Below are positions 1 through 7,700 of a DNA stretch of 18,465 nt, piece after piece. Each line of letters begins with the position of its first letter. The first letter of the stretch is position 1. The notes beneath the pieces were generated by a model. That model made no database searches. It saw only the letters and a list, made by a program, of their open reading frames with translations, and had not been told where the DNA came from. Made by a program: the position numbers and the translations under genes. The DNA is from CAXTSE01 sp035554115 (lineage in GTDB: Bacteria; Actinomycetota; Actinomycetes; Actinomycetales; Microbacteriaceae), in the NCBI GenBank assembly GCA_035554115.1, contig DATMIW010000049.1:1-18465 (forward strand), given 5' to 3'.

Positions 1-957
1 CTCGATCCTTCGGGCCGCATCCGCCAGCCCGACATGGTCGAGCAGCAGTGCCGCCGAAAGGATCGCCGCCGTGGGGTCGGCCTTCTGCTGCCCCGCGATG
101 TCGGGAGCGGAACCGTGTACCGGTTCGAACATCGAGGGGAACGCGCCGTCGGGGTTGATGTTGCCCGAGGCCGCCAGCCCGATACCGCCGCTGATCGCGC
201 CGGCCAGATCGGTGAGGATATCGCCGAAGAGATTGTCTGTGACGATGACATCGAATCTAGCAGGGTCGGTGACCAAGAAGATTGTCGCGGCGTCGACGTG
301 TAGGTAGTCCCAGGTGACGTCGGGATGCCGTGCCGCTTCTTCGCCGACAACCCGCGCCCAGAGCGCCCCGGCGTACGTCAACACATTCGTCTTATGCACG
401 AGCGTGAGCTTCTTGCGGCGCTTCTCGGCCAGCTCGAACGCGTAGCGCACGACCCGCTCGACGCCGAACGCCGTGTTGATGCTCACTTCGTTCGCGATCT
501 CGTGCGGTGTTCCGGTGCGGATGCTGCCGCCGTTGCCGACATAGGGCCCCTCGGTGCCCTCCCGCACCACCACGAAGTCGACCTCACCAGGCTCGGACAG
601 CGGGCTCGTCACCGAGGGCATAAGCGTCGTCGGTCGCAGGTTGACATAGTGGTCGAACGCGAAACGCAGCCGCAGCAGCAAGCCGCGCTCGATGATGCCG
701 CCTACCAGGCGCGGATCACGCGGGTCTCCCCCGACGGCGCCCAGCATGATCGCGTCATGTTTCGCCAGCCGAGCCAGATCGTCGTCGCCCAGAATCTCGC
801 CGGTATCGAGGAAGTGGCGCGCGCTGAACGGGTAGTCGGTCGTGACGACGGTGGCGTCGGCACCCACGGCGGCCTTGAGAACGGTGAGAGCCTCGGCTGT
901 GACCTCTGGCCCGATGCCGTCTCCGGCGATAACGGCGATGTCGAGAGTTCGGGTCAC
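1..957 (-). CDS. leuB: 3-isopropylmalate dehydrogenase, C-terminus beyond the left edge
   Basis: Third step of leucine biosynthesis: NAD-dependent oxidative decarboxylation of 3-isopropylmalate to 2-ketoisocaproate, in the cytoplasm. I translated 319 codons from a GTG start at 957; the family is about 350 residues, so roughly 30-35 C-terminal residues lie outside the window. Visible motifs are GDGIGPEV near residues 13-19, the substrate-arginine region (LRLRF about 95-99, NLRP about 106-109, VREGTEG about 131-137), the catalytic lysine in LVHKTNVLTYAGALW (K189), and the metal-binding aspartates D222 and D246/D250 in TDNLFGDILTD. The adenine-binding part, EPVHGSAPDIAG (about 279-289), is also present. 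The GTG is chosen because GGAG lies 5 bases upstream and the protein then begins directly with the first beta strand. It is divergent from the small membrane-protein gene at 1120. Identification is secure; only the distal end is missing. Confidence 0.96.
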   Translation of the reverse strand, partial: MTRTLDIAVIAGDGIGPEVTAEALTVLKAAVGADATVVTTDYPFSARHFLDTGEILGDDDLARLAKHDAIMLGAVGGDPRDPRLVGGIIERGLLLRLRFAFDHYVNLRPTTLMPSVTSPLSEPGEVDFVVVREGTEGPYVGNGGSIRTGTPHEIANEVSINTAFGVERVVRYAFELAEKRRKKLTLVHKTNVLTYAGALWARVVGEEAARHPDVTWDYLHVDAATIFLVTDPARFDVIVTDNLFGDILTDLAGAISGGIGLAASGNINPDGAFPSMFEPVHGSAPDIAGQQKADPTAAILSAALLLDHVGLADAARRIE

Positions 958-1106
958 AGGGGCTCCAGCACGGTGTCGTTCAGATTCTTGTCAGTCGGCT
1001 CCCAGGAAGGGGAGTTGGGCCGCAAATTACGGGCCTGGCAACCTGCCTAGCCTAGTCGCGGAGCTGGCGTATCGACGCGATCCGGGGTTAATCGCAAAAC
1101 CGCCCC

Positions 1107-1112
1107 TACTGT
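1107..1112 (+). promoter_or_regulatory. Possible -10 box for a leaderless transcript
   Basis: The hexamer TACTGT fits the TANNNT -10 consensus and ends 7 bases before the ATG at 1120, so transcription would start at or next to the start codon. There is no good Shine-Dalgarno at normal spacing (GGGGA sits only one base before the ATG) and no clear -35. Leaderless mRNAs are common in actinobacteria, but this call rests on one short motif. Confidence 0.3.
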
Positions 1113-1119
1113 CGGGGAC

Positions 1120-1383
1120 ATGAGTATCGGACTAGGAATTTTCTTGTTTGTCGTCGGAGCAATCCTGACGTTCGCGTTGAACTTCGAGGTCACCTGGATC
1201 GACCTTGACCTGGTCGGCTATCTGTTCATGGGCGCCGGGGTCATCATCACGATCATCGGTGTGATTCTCTTGGCACGTCGCCGCCAGACCGTCACGACCG
1301 CGCGTCGCTCGGTCGATCCGGTCAGCGGCGAAAGCGTTGAGCAGCGGTCGACGACGACCGCAGGCGACAACGAACTGCCGTAA
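1120..1383 (+). CDS. Small two-helix membrane protein, DUF6458 type
   Basis: A protein of 87 residues beginning MSIGLGIFLFVVGAILTFAL, with a first membrane helix (about 4-20), a short polar linker containing TWIDLDLVGY, and a second helix (about 34-50). A basic ARRRQ stop-transfer follows, then a roughly 35-residue hydrophilic tail rich in Ser/Thr. The GLGIFL...VGAIL and DLDLVGYLFMGAGVI signatures match the actinobacterial DUF6458 family as I remember it; its function is unknown. It stands alone between divergent leuB and convergent serA. The ATG is fixed by the hydrophobic N-terminus. A coding role is well supported; no function is assigned. Confidence 0.85.
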   Translation: MSIGLGIFLFVVGAILTFALNFEVTWIDLDLVGYLFMGAGVIITIIGVILLARRRQTVTTARRSVDPVSGESVEQRSTTTAGDNELP

Positions 1384-1430
1384 CCACCACCGCCAGACTC
1401 TGCTGCGCGGCGACGGGGGTCCCTGAAAGC

Positions 1431-1448
1431 CGAGCTCGCTAGAGCTCG
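1431..1448 (-). terminator. Hairpin around the serA stop codon, probable terminator
   Basis: CGAGCTC and GAGCTCG form a perfect 7-bp stem with a 4-base loop, GCTA. The serA stop codon (1439-1441) falls mostly in that loop. On the serA strand the stem is followed by GCTTTC, a weak T tract, so termination would be inefficient or factor-assisted. It lies in the 55-base gap between convergent genes. Confidence 0.45.
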
Positions 1449-3031
1449 ACCAGGTCGATGCCGCGCAGCAGATCGGCGTCAATGCTCGTCCGCAGCTTCT
1501 CTAGAAGCTCTTCGGGCACCGACGAGTCGACTGTCAACACACTCAACTGGTGGCTACGCACGCTCGTGAGCGCAAGCTGCATGCCGGCGATGTTGATGTT
1601 CGCGTCGCCGAACTCTTTACCGAAGATTGCCACAATGCCGGGGCGGTCTTCGTAGATCATGACGACCAGGTGCTCCGCGATCGGCACATCGACGTCGAAG
1701 CCGTTGAGCTCGACAATGCGCGGGACCTGCTTCGTGCCGACCAGCGTTCCCGAAACGGATACGGTCTCGCCACCGGCAACGGTGCCGCGGATTGTCAGAA
1801 CGTTGCGGTACTCCTCAGAGGTCTCGTCCGTGGTCAGACGCACGGGAATGCCACGGGCCTCGGCCAGCAGCGGAGCATTCACGTAGCTCACCGAGTCGGT
1901 GACGATCTTCGAGAAAACACCCTTAAGCGCCGCGAGCTTGAGCACATTGACGTCGAATTCGGCGATCTCGCCGCGCACCTCGACGTCGATTGTCGTAATG
2001 GGGCCAGACGCAAGGCCCGCAAAAACCTGGCCGAGTTGTTCCATGAGCGGGATGCCGGGGCGCACACTCTCGTCGATCGCACCACCCGCGACGTTGACGG
2101 CATCCGGCACCAGTTCACCGCCGAGCGCGAGCCGCACCGATTTGGCGACGGCGACGCCGGCCTTCTCTTGGGCTTCATCGGTCGATGCGCCGAGGTGCGG
2201 GGTGAGGATGACGTTGTCGAGACCCAGCAGAGGCGATTCTTTCGGCGGCTCGCTGACGAACACGTCGAGGCCGGCGCCCGCGATCACCTTGTCGGTGAGC
2301 GCGTCAAAGAGCGCTTCCTCGTCGATCAGGCCGCCGCGGGCGACGTTGATGATGTACGCCGTCGGCTTCATGAGAGCAAGTTGCTCGGCGCCGATCATGC
2401 CCGTCGTCTCGGGAGTCTTGGGCATGTGGATCGTGATGAAGTCGGCCGAGGCGAGCAGCTCATCCAGCGACACAAGGGTGACACCCAGCTGCTGTGCGCG
2501 GGCGCTTGTGACGTAGGGGTCGTAGGCGATGACGTTCATGCCGAAGCCCTGCACGCGCTCGGTGATGAGACCGCCGATGCGGCCGAGGCCGATGATGCCG
2601 ACAGTCTTTTCGTACAGCTCCACACCCGTGTACTTCGAGCGGGCCCAGGTGCCCTCGGCGAGCTTCGCGTGCGCGGCCGGGATGTGGCGGGCGAGGCTCA
2701 GGATGTGGCCGACCGTGAGCTCGGCGGCCGAGATGATGTTGGAGGTCGGGGCGTTCACGACCATGACTCCGGCCTGGGTCGCGGCCTTGATGTCGACGTT
2801 GTCGAGGCCGACACCGGCACGGGCGATGACTTTCAGCTGCGGTGCCGCGGCGATCGCCTCGGCGTCGACCTTGGTGGCCGAGCGCACCAGCACGGCGCTC
2901 GCGTCGGCGAGCGCGGCGAGTAGCGCGGGGCGGTCGGTGCCGTCGACGTTACGAACGTCGAAGTCGGGGCCCAGGGCCTCGACGGTGGCGGGCGAGAGTT
3001 CTTCGGCGATCACAACGATCGGCTTGGCCAC
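1439..3031 (-). CDS. serA: D-3-phosphoglycerate dehydrogenase
   Basis: First committed step of serine biosynthesis: NAD-dependent oxidation of 3-phosphoglycerate to 3-phosphohydroxypyruvate. At 530 residues it is the long actinobacterial type. It has a split substrate-binding domain (about 1-98 and 285-315), a Rossmann domain with GLGRIG at 148-153, and catalytic residues R232 (VARGG), E261 (VSEPP) and H279 (TPHLGAST). An intervening ASB-type domain (about 315-450) precedes a C-terminal ACT domain (about 455-530, EDRPGIVAIFGKEFG) that in this family senses serine. The start is GTG at 3031, supported by AAGGA 7 bases upstream; there is no in-frame ATG nearby. It is convergent with the DUF6458-type gene. 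Feedback by serine through the ASB/ACT domains is family knowledge, not visible here. Confidence 0.97.
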   Translation of the reverse strand: MAKPIVVIAEELSPATVEALGPDFDVRNVDGTDRPALLAALADASAVLVRSATKVDAEAIAAAPQLKVIARAGVGLDNVDIKAATQAGVMVVNAPTSNIISAAELTVGHILSLARHIPAAHAKLAEGTWARSKYTGVELYEKTVGIIGLGRIGGLITERVQGFGMNVIAYDPYVTSARAQQLGVTLVSLDELLASADFITIHMPKTPETTGMIGAEQLALMKPTAYIINVARGGLIDEEALFDALTDKVIAGAGLDVFVSEPPKESPLLGLDNVILTPHLGASTDEAQEKAGVAVAKSVRLALGGELVPDAVNVAGGAIDESVRPGIPLMEQLGQVFAGLASGPITTIDVEVRGEIAEFDVNVLKLAALKGVFSKIVTDSVSYVNAPLLAEARGIPVRLTTDETSEEYRNVLTIRGTVAGGETVSVSGTLVGTKQVPRIVELNGFDVDVPIAEHLVVMIYEDRPGIVAIFGKEFGDANINIAGMQLALTSVRSHQLSVLTVDSSVPEELLEKLRTSIDADLLRGIDLVEL

Positions 3032-3525
3032 AAATGGTCCTTACGGGCAGAGTCCACAGCACGGAAAACTCACGTGAGGGAGGGGGGAAGGGACGGGCCC
3101 ATGCTATCGCAGGGTTGTGGTCGCCCAGGACCGTGGCTCCGACTAGGGGGGGACGCGATCAGTGAGTTTCAGCGCAGCGAAGTCACACAACGCCTGATCT
3201 CCGCAATTGACTGGACGCATTGTTGAATACTTCGGGTCCCGCGAGGACGCAATGTGAGCGCAAGAACAGCACACACGATTTCGCACTTCCCCGACCAATA
3301 AACCCAGGCACCGTCGCCGCACCAATCGATCCCGCCGACCCGACTTCGTTTCGATTTCTTTCGCCTGCTGAGCATGACCCCGCATATGAAAAGCGGACAA
3401 AGGCGACCTCGGCGCATTCACTGAGTTGCTGCCCGATCCGTATTCGACAACTCCACCGCCTAATCGTGCCGAACATCGAAGGCCCGCCCGACTGGTGTGG
3501 CTGAAGTCCCTCGCCACACCGTAGT
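3032..3525. other. Region without a convincing gene; possible gene debris
   Basis: The part next to serA is its leader. From about 3150 to 3525 the composition falls to roughly 55% GC. Several open frames of 80-125 codons exist on both strands, but none has a ribosome-binding site, a recognisable domain or consistent codon use. On the plus strand, stretches that read like protein occur in successive frames: SEVTQRLISAIDW from about 3176, IVEYFGSREDAM from 3219, PAEHDPAYEK ending near 3396, and ADKGDLGAFTELLPDPY from about 3394. This would fit a decayed gene with frameshifts, for example in the A-run near 3389, but could be chance. No repeat, tRNA or insertion-sequence end was seen. Confidence 0.35.
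3101..3106 (-). promoter_or_regulatory. serA: Possible serA -10 box
   Basis: On the minus strand TAGCAT lies about 70 bases upstream of the serA GTG and fits TANNNT. No convincing -35 hexamer is seen 16-18 bases further upstream. Between it and serA lies a perfect 10-base palindrome CTCACGTGAG (3069-3078) that might be a protein site. Weak evidence. Confidence 0.25.
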
Positions 3526-3732
3526 TTAGCTACGAGGCGCTAGGACAGGCCGAGGCGCGGACCTGATCCTCGACAAGCCTTGATCGCAACCGTACCCGGC
3601 GAAGAGTTCGGGCCCAGCGGACATTTCGCCTACGACCGAAGGAAGGACTTCGTCAGGAGAATGCCAGAGCTTGTACTTCGCCGAGGATATTCCACGCGAA
3701 CTCTTAAGTAGCAATCCGTTTTCTGAAGTCAT
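3526..3732 (-). CDS. Doubtful 68-residue ORF downstream of the immunity candidate
   Basis: The ATG at 3732 lies inside the last codons of the 168-residue gene, overlapping it by 29 bases in another frame, so it could be translationally coupled. The product (MTSENGLLLKSSRGISSAKY...) has no signal peptide, membrane helix or known motif. G or C occupies roughly 65% of third codon positions, which is weakly supportive. No Shine-Dalgarno is evident. It could be a second small gene of the toxin/immunity cassette, a remnant of an older immunity gene, or a chance frame. No function is assigned. Confidence 0.25.
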   Translation of the reverse strand: MTSENGLLLKSSRGISSAKYKLWHSPDEVLPSVVGEMSAGPELFAGYGCDQGLSRIRSAPRPVLAPRS

Positions 3733-4210
3733 TCGTGAATCTCTCGACCTCCCACTGCGGAAGCGAGAAGAAGGCGAACTTGCCTAGAGGCGAAAATCTC
3801 AATAACACCCGTCTATCTGGCGTTCCCTCCAGTTCGACCATTGAGTCGTCCGCTATGCGAACGGAAGCGATTTGATCAACGGAAATCAGACCCAAACACG
3901 CGTCTCGACTATCCAGGCGCAAAGTCCCATCGACAACAGAAAGCAAGGCCAATTGACTCTCGGCAACTCCACCCAGAGTAACTCGAACTACGTGTGCCAA
4001 TACATCTCCTGAGGATGTCACTCTCCTACGAGCCCAGCGAGATCGCGAAAGGGGCACAAGCACGAGCGCAACAATTCCGACCACAGGGGCAATCGCATCA
4101 GCGATAATCCACCCCAAACCGAACGTCCAGCCACCAAGTATTTGCAGGGTCGGAATCAGTGCGGACAGCACCAAGACCACTAGCGCTGCTCTTGCGTTTG
4201 CGCCCGTCAT
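3704..4210 (-). CDS. Membrane protein, candidate immunity protein for the Rhs tip
   Basis: 168 residues from the ATG at 4210, which overlaps the stop of the Rhs gene as ATGA; this overlap decides the start, although the frame stays open to 4255. Two membrane helices (about 8-28 and 32-54) are followed by the basic cluster SRSRWARRR. A predicted cytosolic domain of about 100 residues comes next, with alternating hydrophobic strands (HVVRVTLGG, ALLSVVDGTLRLD, RRVLLRFSPLG) and a closing helix (WEVERFTNDFRKR). The order of strands then helix resembles bacterial PH-like domains, but that is an impression only. GC is about 52%, clearly lower than the Rhs core or serA. Position, coupling, size and composition fit an immunity protein protecting the membrane from the adjacent toxin tip. 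That role is inferred; the family is not recognised. Confidence 0.7.
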   Translation of the reverse strand: MTGANARAALVVLVLSALIPTLQILGGWTFGLGWIIADAIAPVVGIVALVLVPLSRSRWARRRVTSSGDVLAHVVRVTLGGVAESQLALLSVVDGTLRLDSRDACLGLISVDQIASVRIADDSMVELEGTPDRRVLLRFSPLGKFAFFSLPQWEVERFTNDFRKRIAT

Positions 4211-4737
4211 GCGACGGCGGGTGCGCAACTGGGAGCCGTGGATCCTGCGGTACACGCAACGCTAGGCGGAAGTACTACAGGCACCATCAAATTAACGAGT
4301 CCCCCTAGTAATGAAAGTGTCGCGCGACCAATCGCGACCCTTACCGCACTGGCTATGCCCCCGAACGCATAGTCGATGTAGCCAGCTGCGGCTCCGCCTG
4401 CTGCCGACCTCGCCGCTCCTGAGGCATAGGCCGCCCGCTGATCCGAAGCCGATCCTCCGCTCCAGGCGACGTACGTCGAACTCAAAGTGCCCCCTACCGT
4501 TCCCCCTATTGTCGCCGATAACGCAAGACAGGCACCGGGCCCTACGTTCGCGGCCCCGGATAGGACGCAAATCCCCTTTCGGAGCGGTGTCGTGATAGCG
4601 ATCGCGACCAGGGAACCGGCAAACACCTGAGGCCCATATTTTTTCTTGAGAGCTTTCGGCTTATGGACGGTAATCTTCGCGCAACCCCCCATAGAGCAGT
4701 GGCGCGCCGCCGCAGGGCACCCCCCTCGACTACAGCG
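4207..4737 (-). other. Variable C-terminal toxin tip of the Rhs protein
   Basis: 176 residues after the conserved ...FDLSGE boundary. It begins with four cysteines as CX4C-X6-CX4C (RCSRGGC...HCSMGGC), then a basic segment (KITVHKPKALKKKYG). A long Gly/Ala-rich hydrophobic region follows with several possible membrane-inserting helices and GxxxG-like spacing (VFAGSLVAIAITT, GGTVGGTLSS, RSAAGGAAAGY, LSLLGGLVNLMVPVV), and then a Pro/Cys tail. There are eight cysteines in four close pairs. No nuclease, deaminase, ADP-ribosyltransferase or peptidase motif was found. The composition suggests a membrane-active or pore-forming effector, in keeping with a membrane-embedded immunity candidate next door. 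This is inference. Confidence 0.55.
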
Positions 4738-7700
4738 CTCCCCACTCAAGTCGAAACCGTTGATCGGATCGCTCGGGTAGTCGTAGGCATTGCTGACGCC
4801 ACCCTCAATTGGGTCGACTTCGAGGAACCGACCGAGTGCGGCGACATATTGCCGGGCACCCATCTCGAATGTCGCCACTGATCCGGAGTGTTCGTAAAGT
4901 TTCCGTGCCCCGCCCACCCAGGCGTAGTCGGCGCTGGAGTCTTTGATGGTGTCAGGTACAGCATCATCCGCCACGGTGGTGCCGACCTTCCCGGTGGTGG
5001 GGTCGATGGGTTGACCGAACGGGTCATACGAGAACCGGGCACCCTGGCGCACGCCCGCACCATCGGTAGTGACGATGACATCTCCGTGCAGATTCGGATA
5101 TGACCAGGTCGTGGTCTGCCCGATGATCATCGACGCGCCACCGGGCAACCCGATCGTGACTTCCGACACCGCCCCCGCGTTGGTGAGGGTCAGCGCGGCC
5201 CCGTCCCCTGCTCCGGAGAAGCTGAACTTCGTCACCTCCGCCGGTCCCGTCGGCGGTGTCATCGTGCGCTTCACGACCCGCCCCGTCACATCACGGAGGT
5301 AGTCGATGACAGTGCCGTCGGTGAGGGTGGTTTTCACATGCTGATCTGACACGTCATACGCGAGAGTCTGATCCGCCAGCACGGTCGTGTTGCCGTGCGC
5401 GTCATACGCCAGCGACGCTCCCGGACCGGTGGTGGTCAGGTTCCCAGTCGCAACAGGGCCCCCACCCGCCGGCGCATTCGTCACGGTCGTCTGGGTGAGC
5501 CGGTCCGCGTTGTCGTAGCAATACGCCACCGAGGTCGGCGTTCCGCCATCGAAGGTGTCGGACGAGCTCGTGCGGTTGCCATTCTTCCCCGCGGCGGGGT
5601 TGGCGCCGCATCCACCCGATTGGGCGTACCCATAGCTGAGGGTGTGGCGCGGGATCGCCGCCGTCACCAGGCGACCGGCAGCGTCGAACGAATACGTTGA
5701 GGTCTCCGTCGCTGCATCATCGGTGAGGGTGTTCTGCACAATGCGACCCGACTGCGACCGCACGACCTGATCCGTGACCGTGTTCACCCCGGCTGCATCG
5801 GTATAAGCGTCCTGCGTCAACGTGAGGTCATCCCAGAAGACGGGGACCGGGCCCCCGCCCGAGTAGACGAATGTCACGTTATGGGTACTCGCCGTGGCGG
5901 TGAAGGTGTAGCTGAGCTGTTCCCATCCGTTGGTCGTGTGACGTGGCCACGACGAGTCAATATCCGCCACGCCGATCAAGATGTCAGCCAGCCCGTTGGT
6001 GACACGCGAGGCGTCGACCCAGATCGAGACCGTGTATGAGCGCCCGACGACCAGGCCTGACACGGGCGTGGTCGCTCCGACCAGGCTGGAATCAGTCGTG
6101 TTGACCATGGCCAACGACTGAGAGCCCGAGTGTGGCCCGTCGCTCGACGTCGAAAGGCCGGTCAACGTAGACGTCCCTTCGAAATTCGAAATGCTCGACT
6201 CGAAACCCTCCTGGTAGACCACTGTCGCCGGATGGGTCACAGCTGCCACAGGGAACGACCAGCCCATCCCGGTCGTCGCGCCGGCCGCATTGCGGGTGAT
6301 GGCAGACAGGCTGGTGCCGTTGGAGTAGGCCACGGACTGCAGGAGCTGGTTTGACGAGTAAACCGGGTCCGCCACCACCGTGCCGTTCACGCTGACCGTT
6401 TCGGTCTTGCCGTCGAGGTCGTAGGTGAACGCCTGCGTTGTCGCGACATCCGCCGCCGGATCGGTAATGACGGAGGTCACCCGACCAGTGAGCGGCTCAT
6501 ACGTCGGCGTGGTGACGGTGCCCCACACATCCGTGTAGCTCACGACACGACCGAGAAGGTCAATCGTCGTGGTGATGGTACCCACCGGGTCGGCAGTGTT
6601 GCCTACGAGTGGGTTACCACCGACCGCGTAGTTGCTCGTGACCGTGCGGGCCGCCGTGCTGCCATAAGCAGACAGATCGGATTGCGTGACGCGACCGCGT
6701 GCGTCGTAGGTCAGGCACGACCACGTCGCATCCCCTGAACGCTTCGTGCCCGCAGTGCGACCAAGAACGTCGTAGACGTACTCGGAGACGATCGGGCTGC
6801 CCGTCGCAGGTGCAGCGGTAGTGGTCGACTTGGTGAAGCCGTACTGCTTCGTGCCCGCTGGCACTCCACAGGTGGTCGTCGCCAAAGTCTCCGCGTCACC
6901 GTAATAGGTCGACGTCGTCGCAGTTGCCGCCCCAGAGGGCAGGGTGCGCGTCAGGCGTCGCAGCCAACTGTTCGCGGCCGCGGTCGGGGCCTCGAAAGTG
7001 GTCGAGGTGGTGAGACCGAGTCCCGCAGGGTCAACCGTGGAACTTGTCGCCGCCCGCAGCCACGGGGTCGAGCCGTAGCTGGTCGAGGTGGTGATCGCAG
7101 GTACCTGCGAGTTCGACAGACCCGATCCAGCCGGCACCGAGTCATCGGTTGTCGACCCGGTTTCCAGCCCGTAGTCGGGAGCCAGTTGCGCGCCTGGAAT
7201 GGTCACCGCAGCTCCGCCCGCAGGGGTGACCCACTGCAGGGCGAGGCTGGCGTTGCCGGTGTCTTCGAAGTACTCAACCCGGATGGTGCGGCGCTCTCCC
7301 GCGGTGGGGATCACGATCGGGGTCGTCCCGGCGGCAACCGGTGCAGCCTGCACAGTCCAGTTATCGATGACGAGCACGTTGTCTACCCACACTCGGGTGC
7401 CGTCCCCGGCCAAAGTTTTCAGGGTGTAGGTGCCCGCCTGCGGGAAGGTGATGACGCCCGACAGACGTGCCGAGAACCCGTCCACCGGTAGCGCCGCGTT
7501 GGGGGATCCGGTAGCCCAGTCGCTCGCGACTGCCCCGCCTGTCGAACCGAACAGCCCCAGGCTGAACAGGGTCGGCGCGCCAGCCAGGTTGCGGTTTGCG
7601 TAGTACGTCGCGTGCAACCCGACCAGGCCCTGGTCGTAACTGGTGGACGAATGCGCCGGCAGGATGGCGCAGCTCGGAAGCGGCAGCCGGTTGGCGTCGA

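Noticed and set aside
1020..1032. CCGCAAATTACGG resembling the minus-strand CCGCAAATACGG at 16044-16055
   Set aside because: Similarity needs an indel and is within chance expectation; the neighbouring genes share no pathway.
1550..2923. 457-codon plus-strand frame opposite serA
   Set aside because: Arg/Asp/His-rich low-complexity translation typical of antisense to a high-GC gene; serA is certain.
3143..3517. Minus-strand frames of 82-124 codons downstream of the toxin cassette
   Set aside because: No start signal, no motif, inconsistent codon use; described only as part of the gene-poor region.
4211..4255. Upstream start of the immunity candidate at 4255
   Set aside because: The added 15 residues are highly basic and antisense-like; the ATGA overlap at 4207-4210 and the first helix favour the later start.
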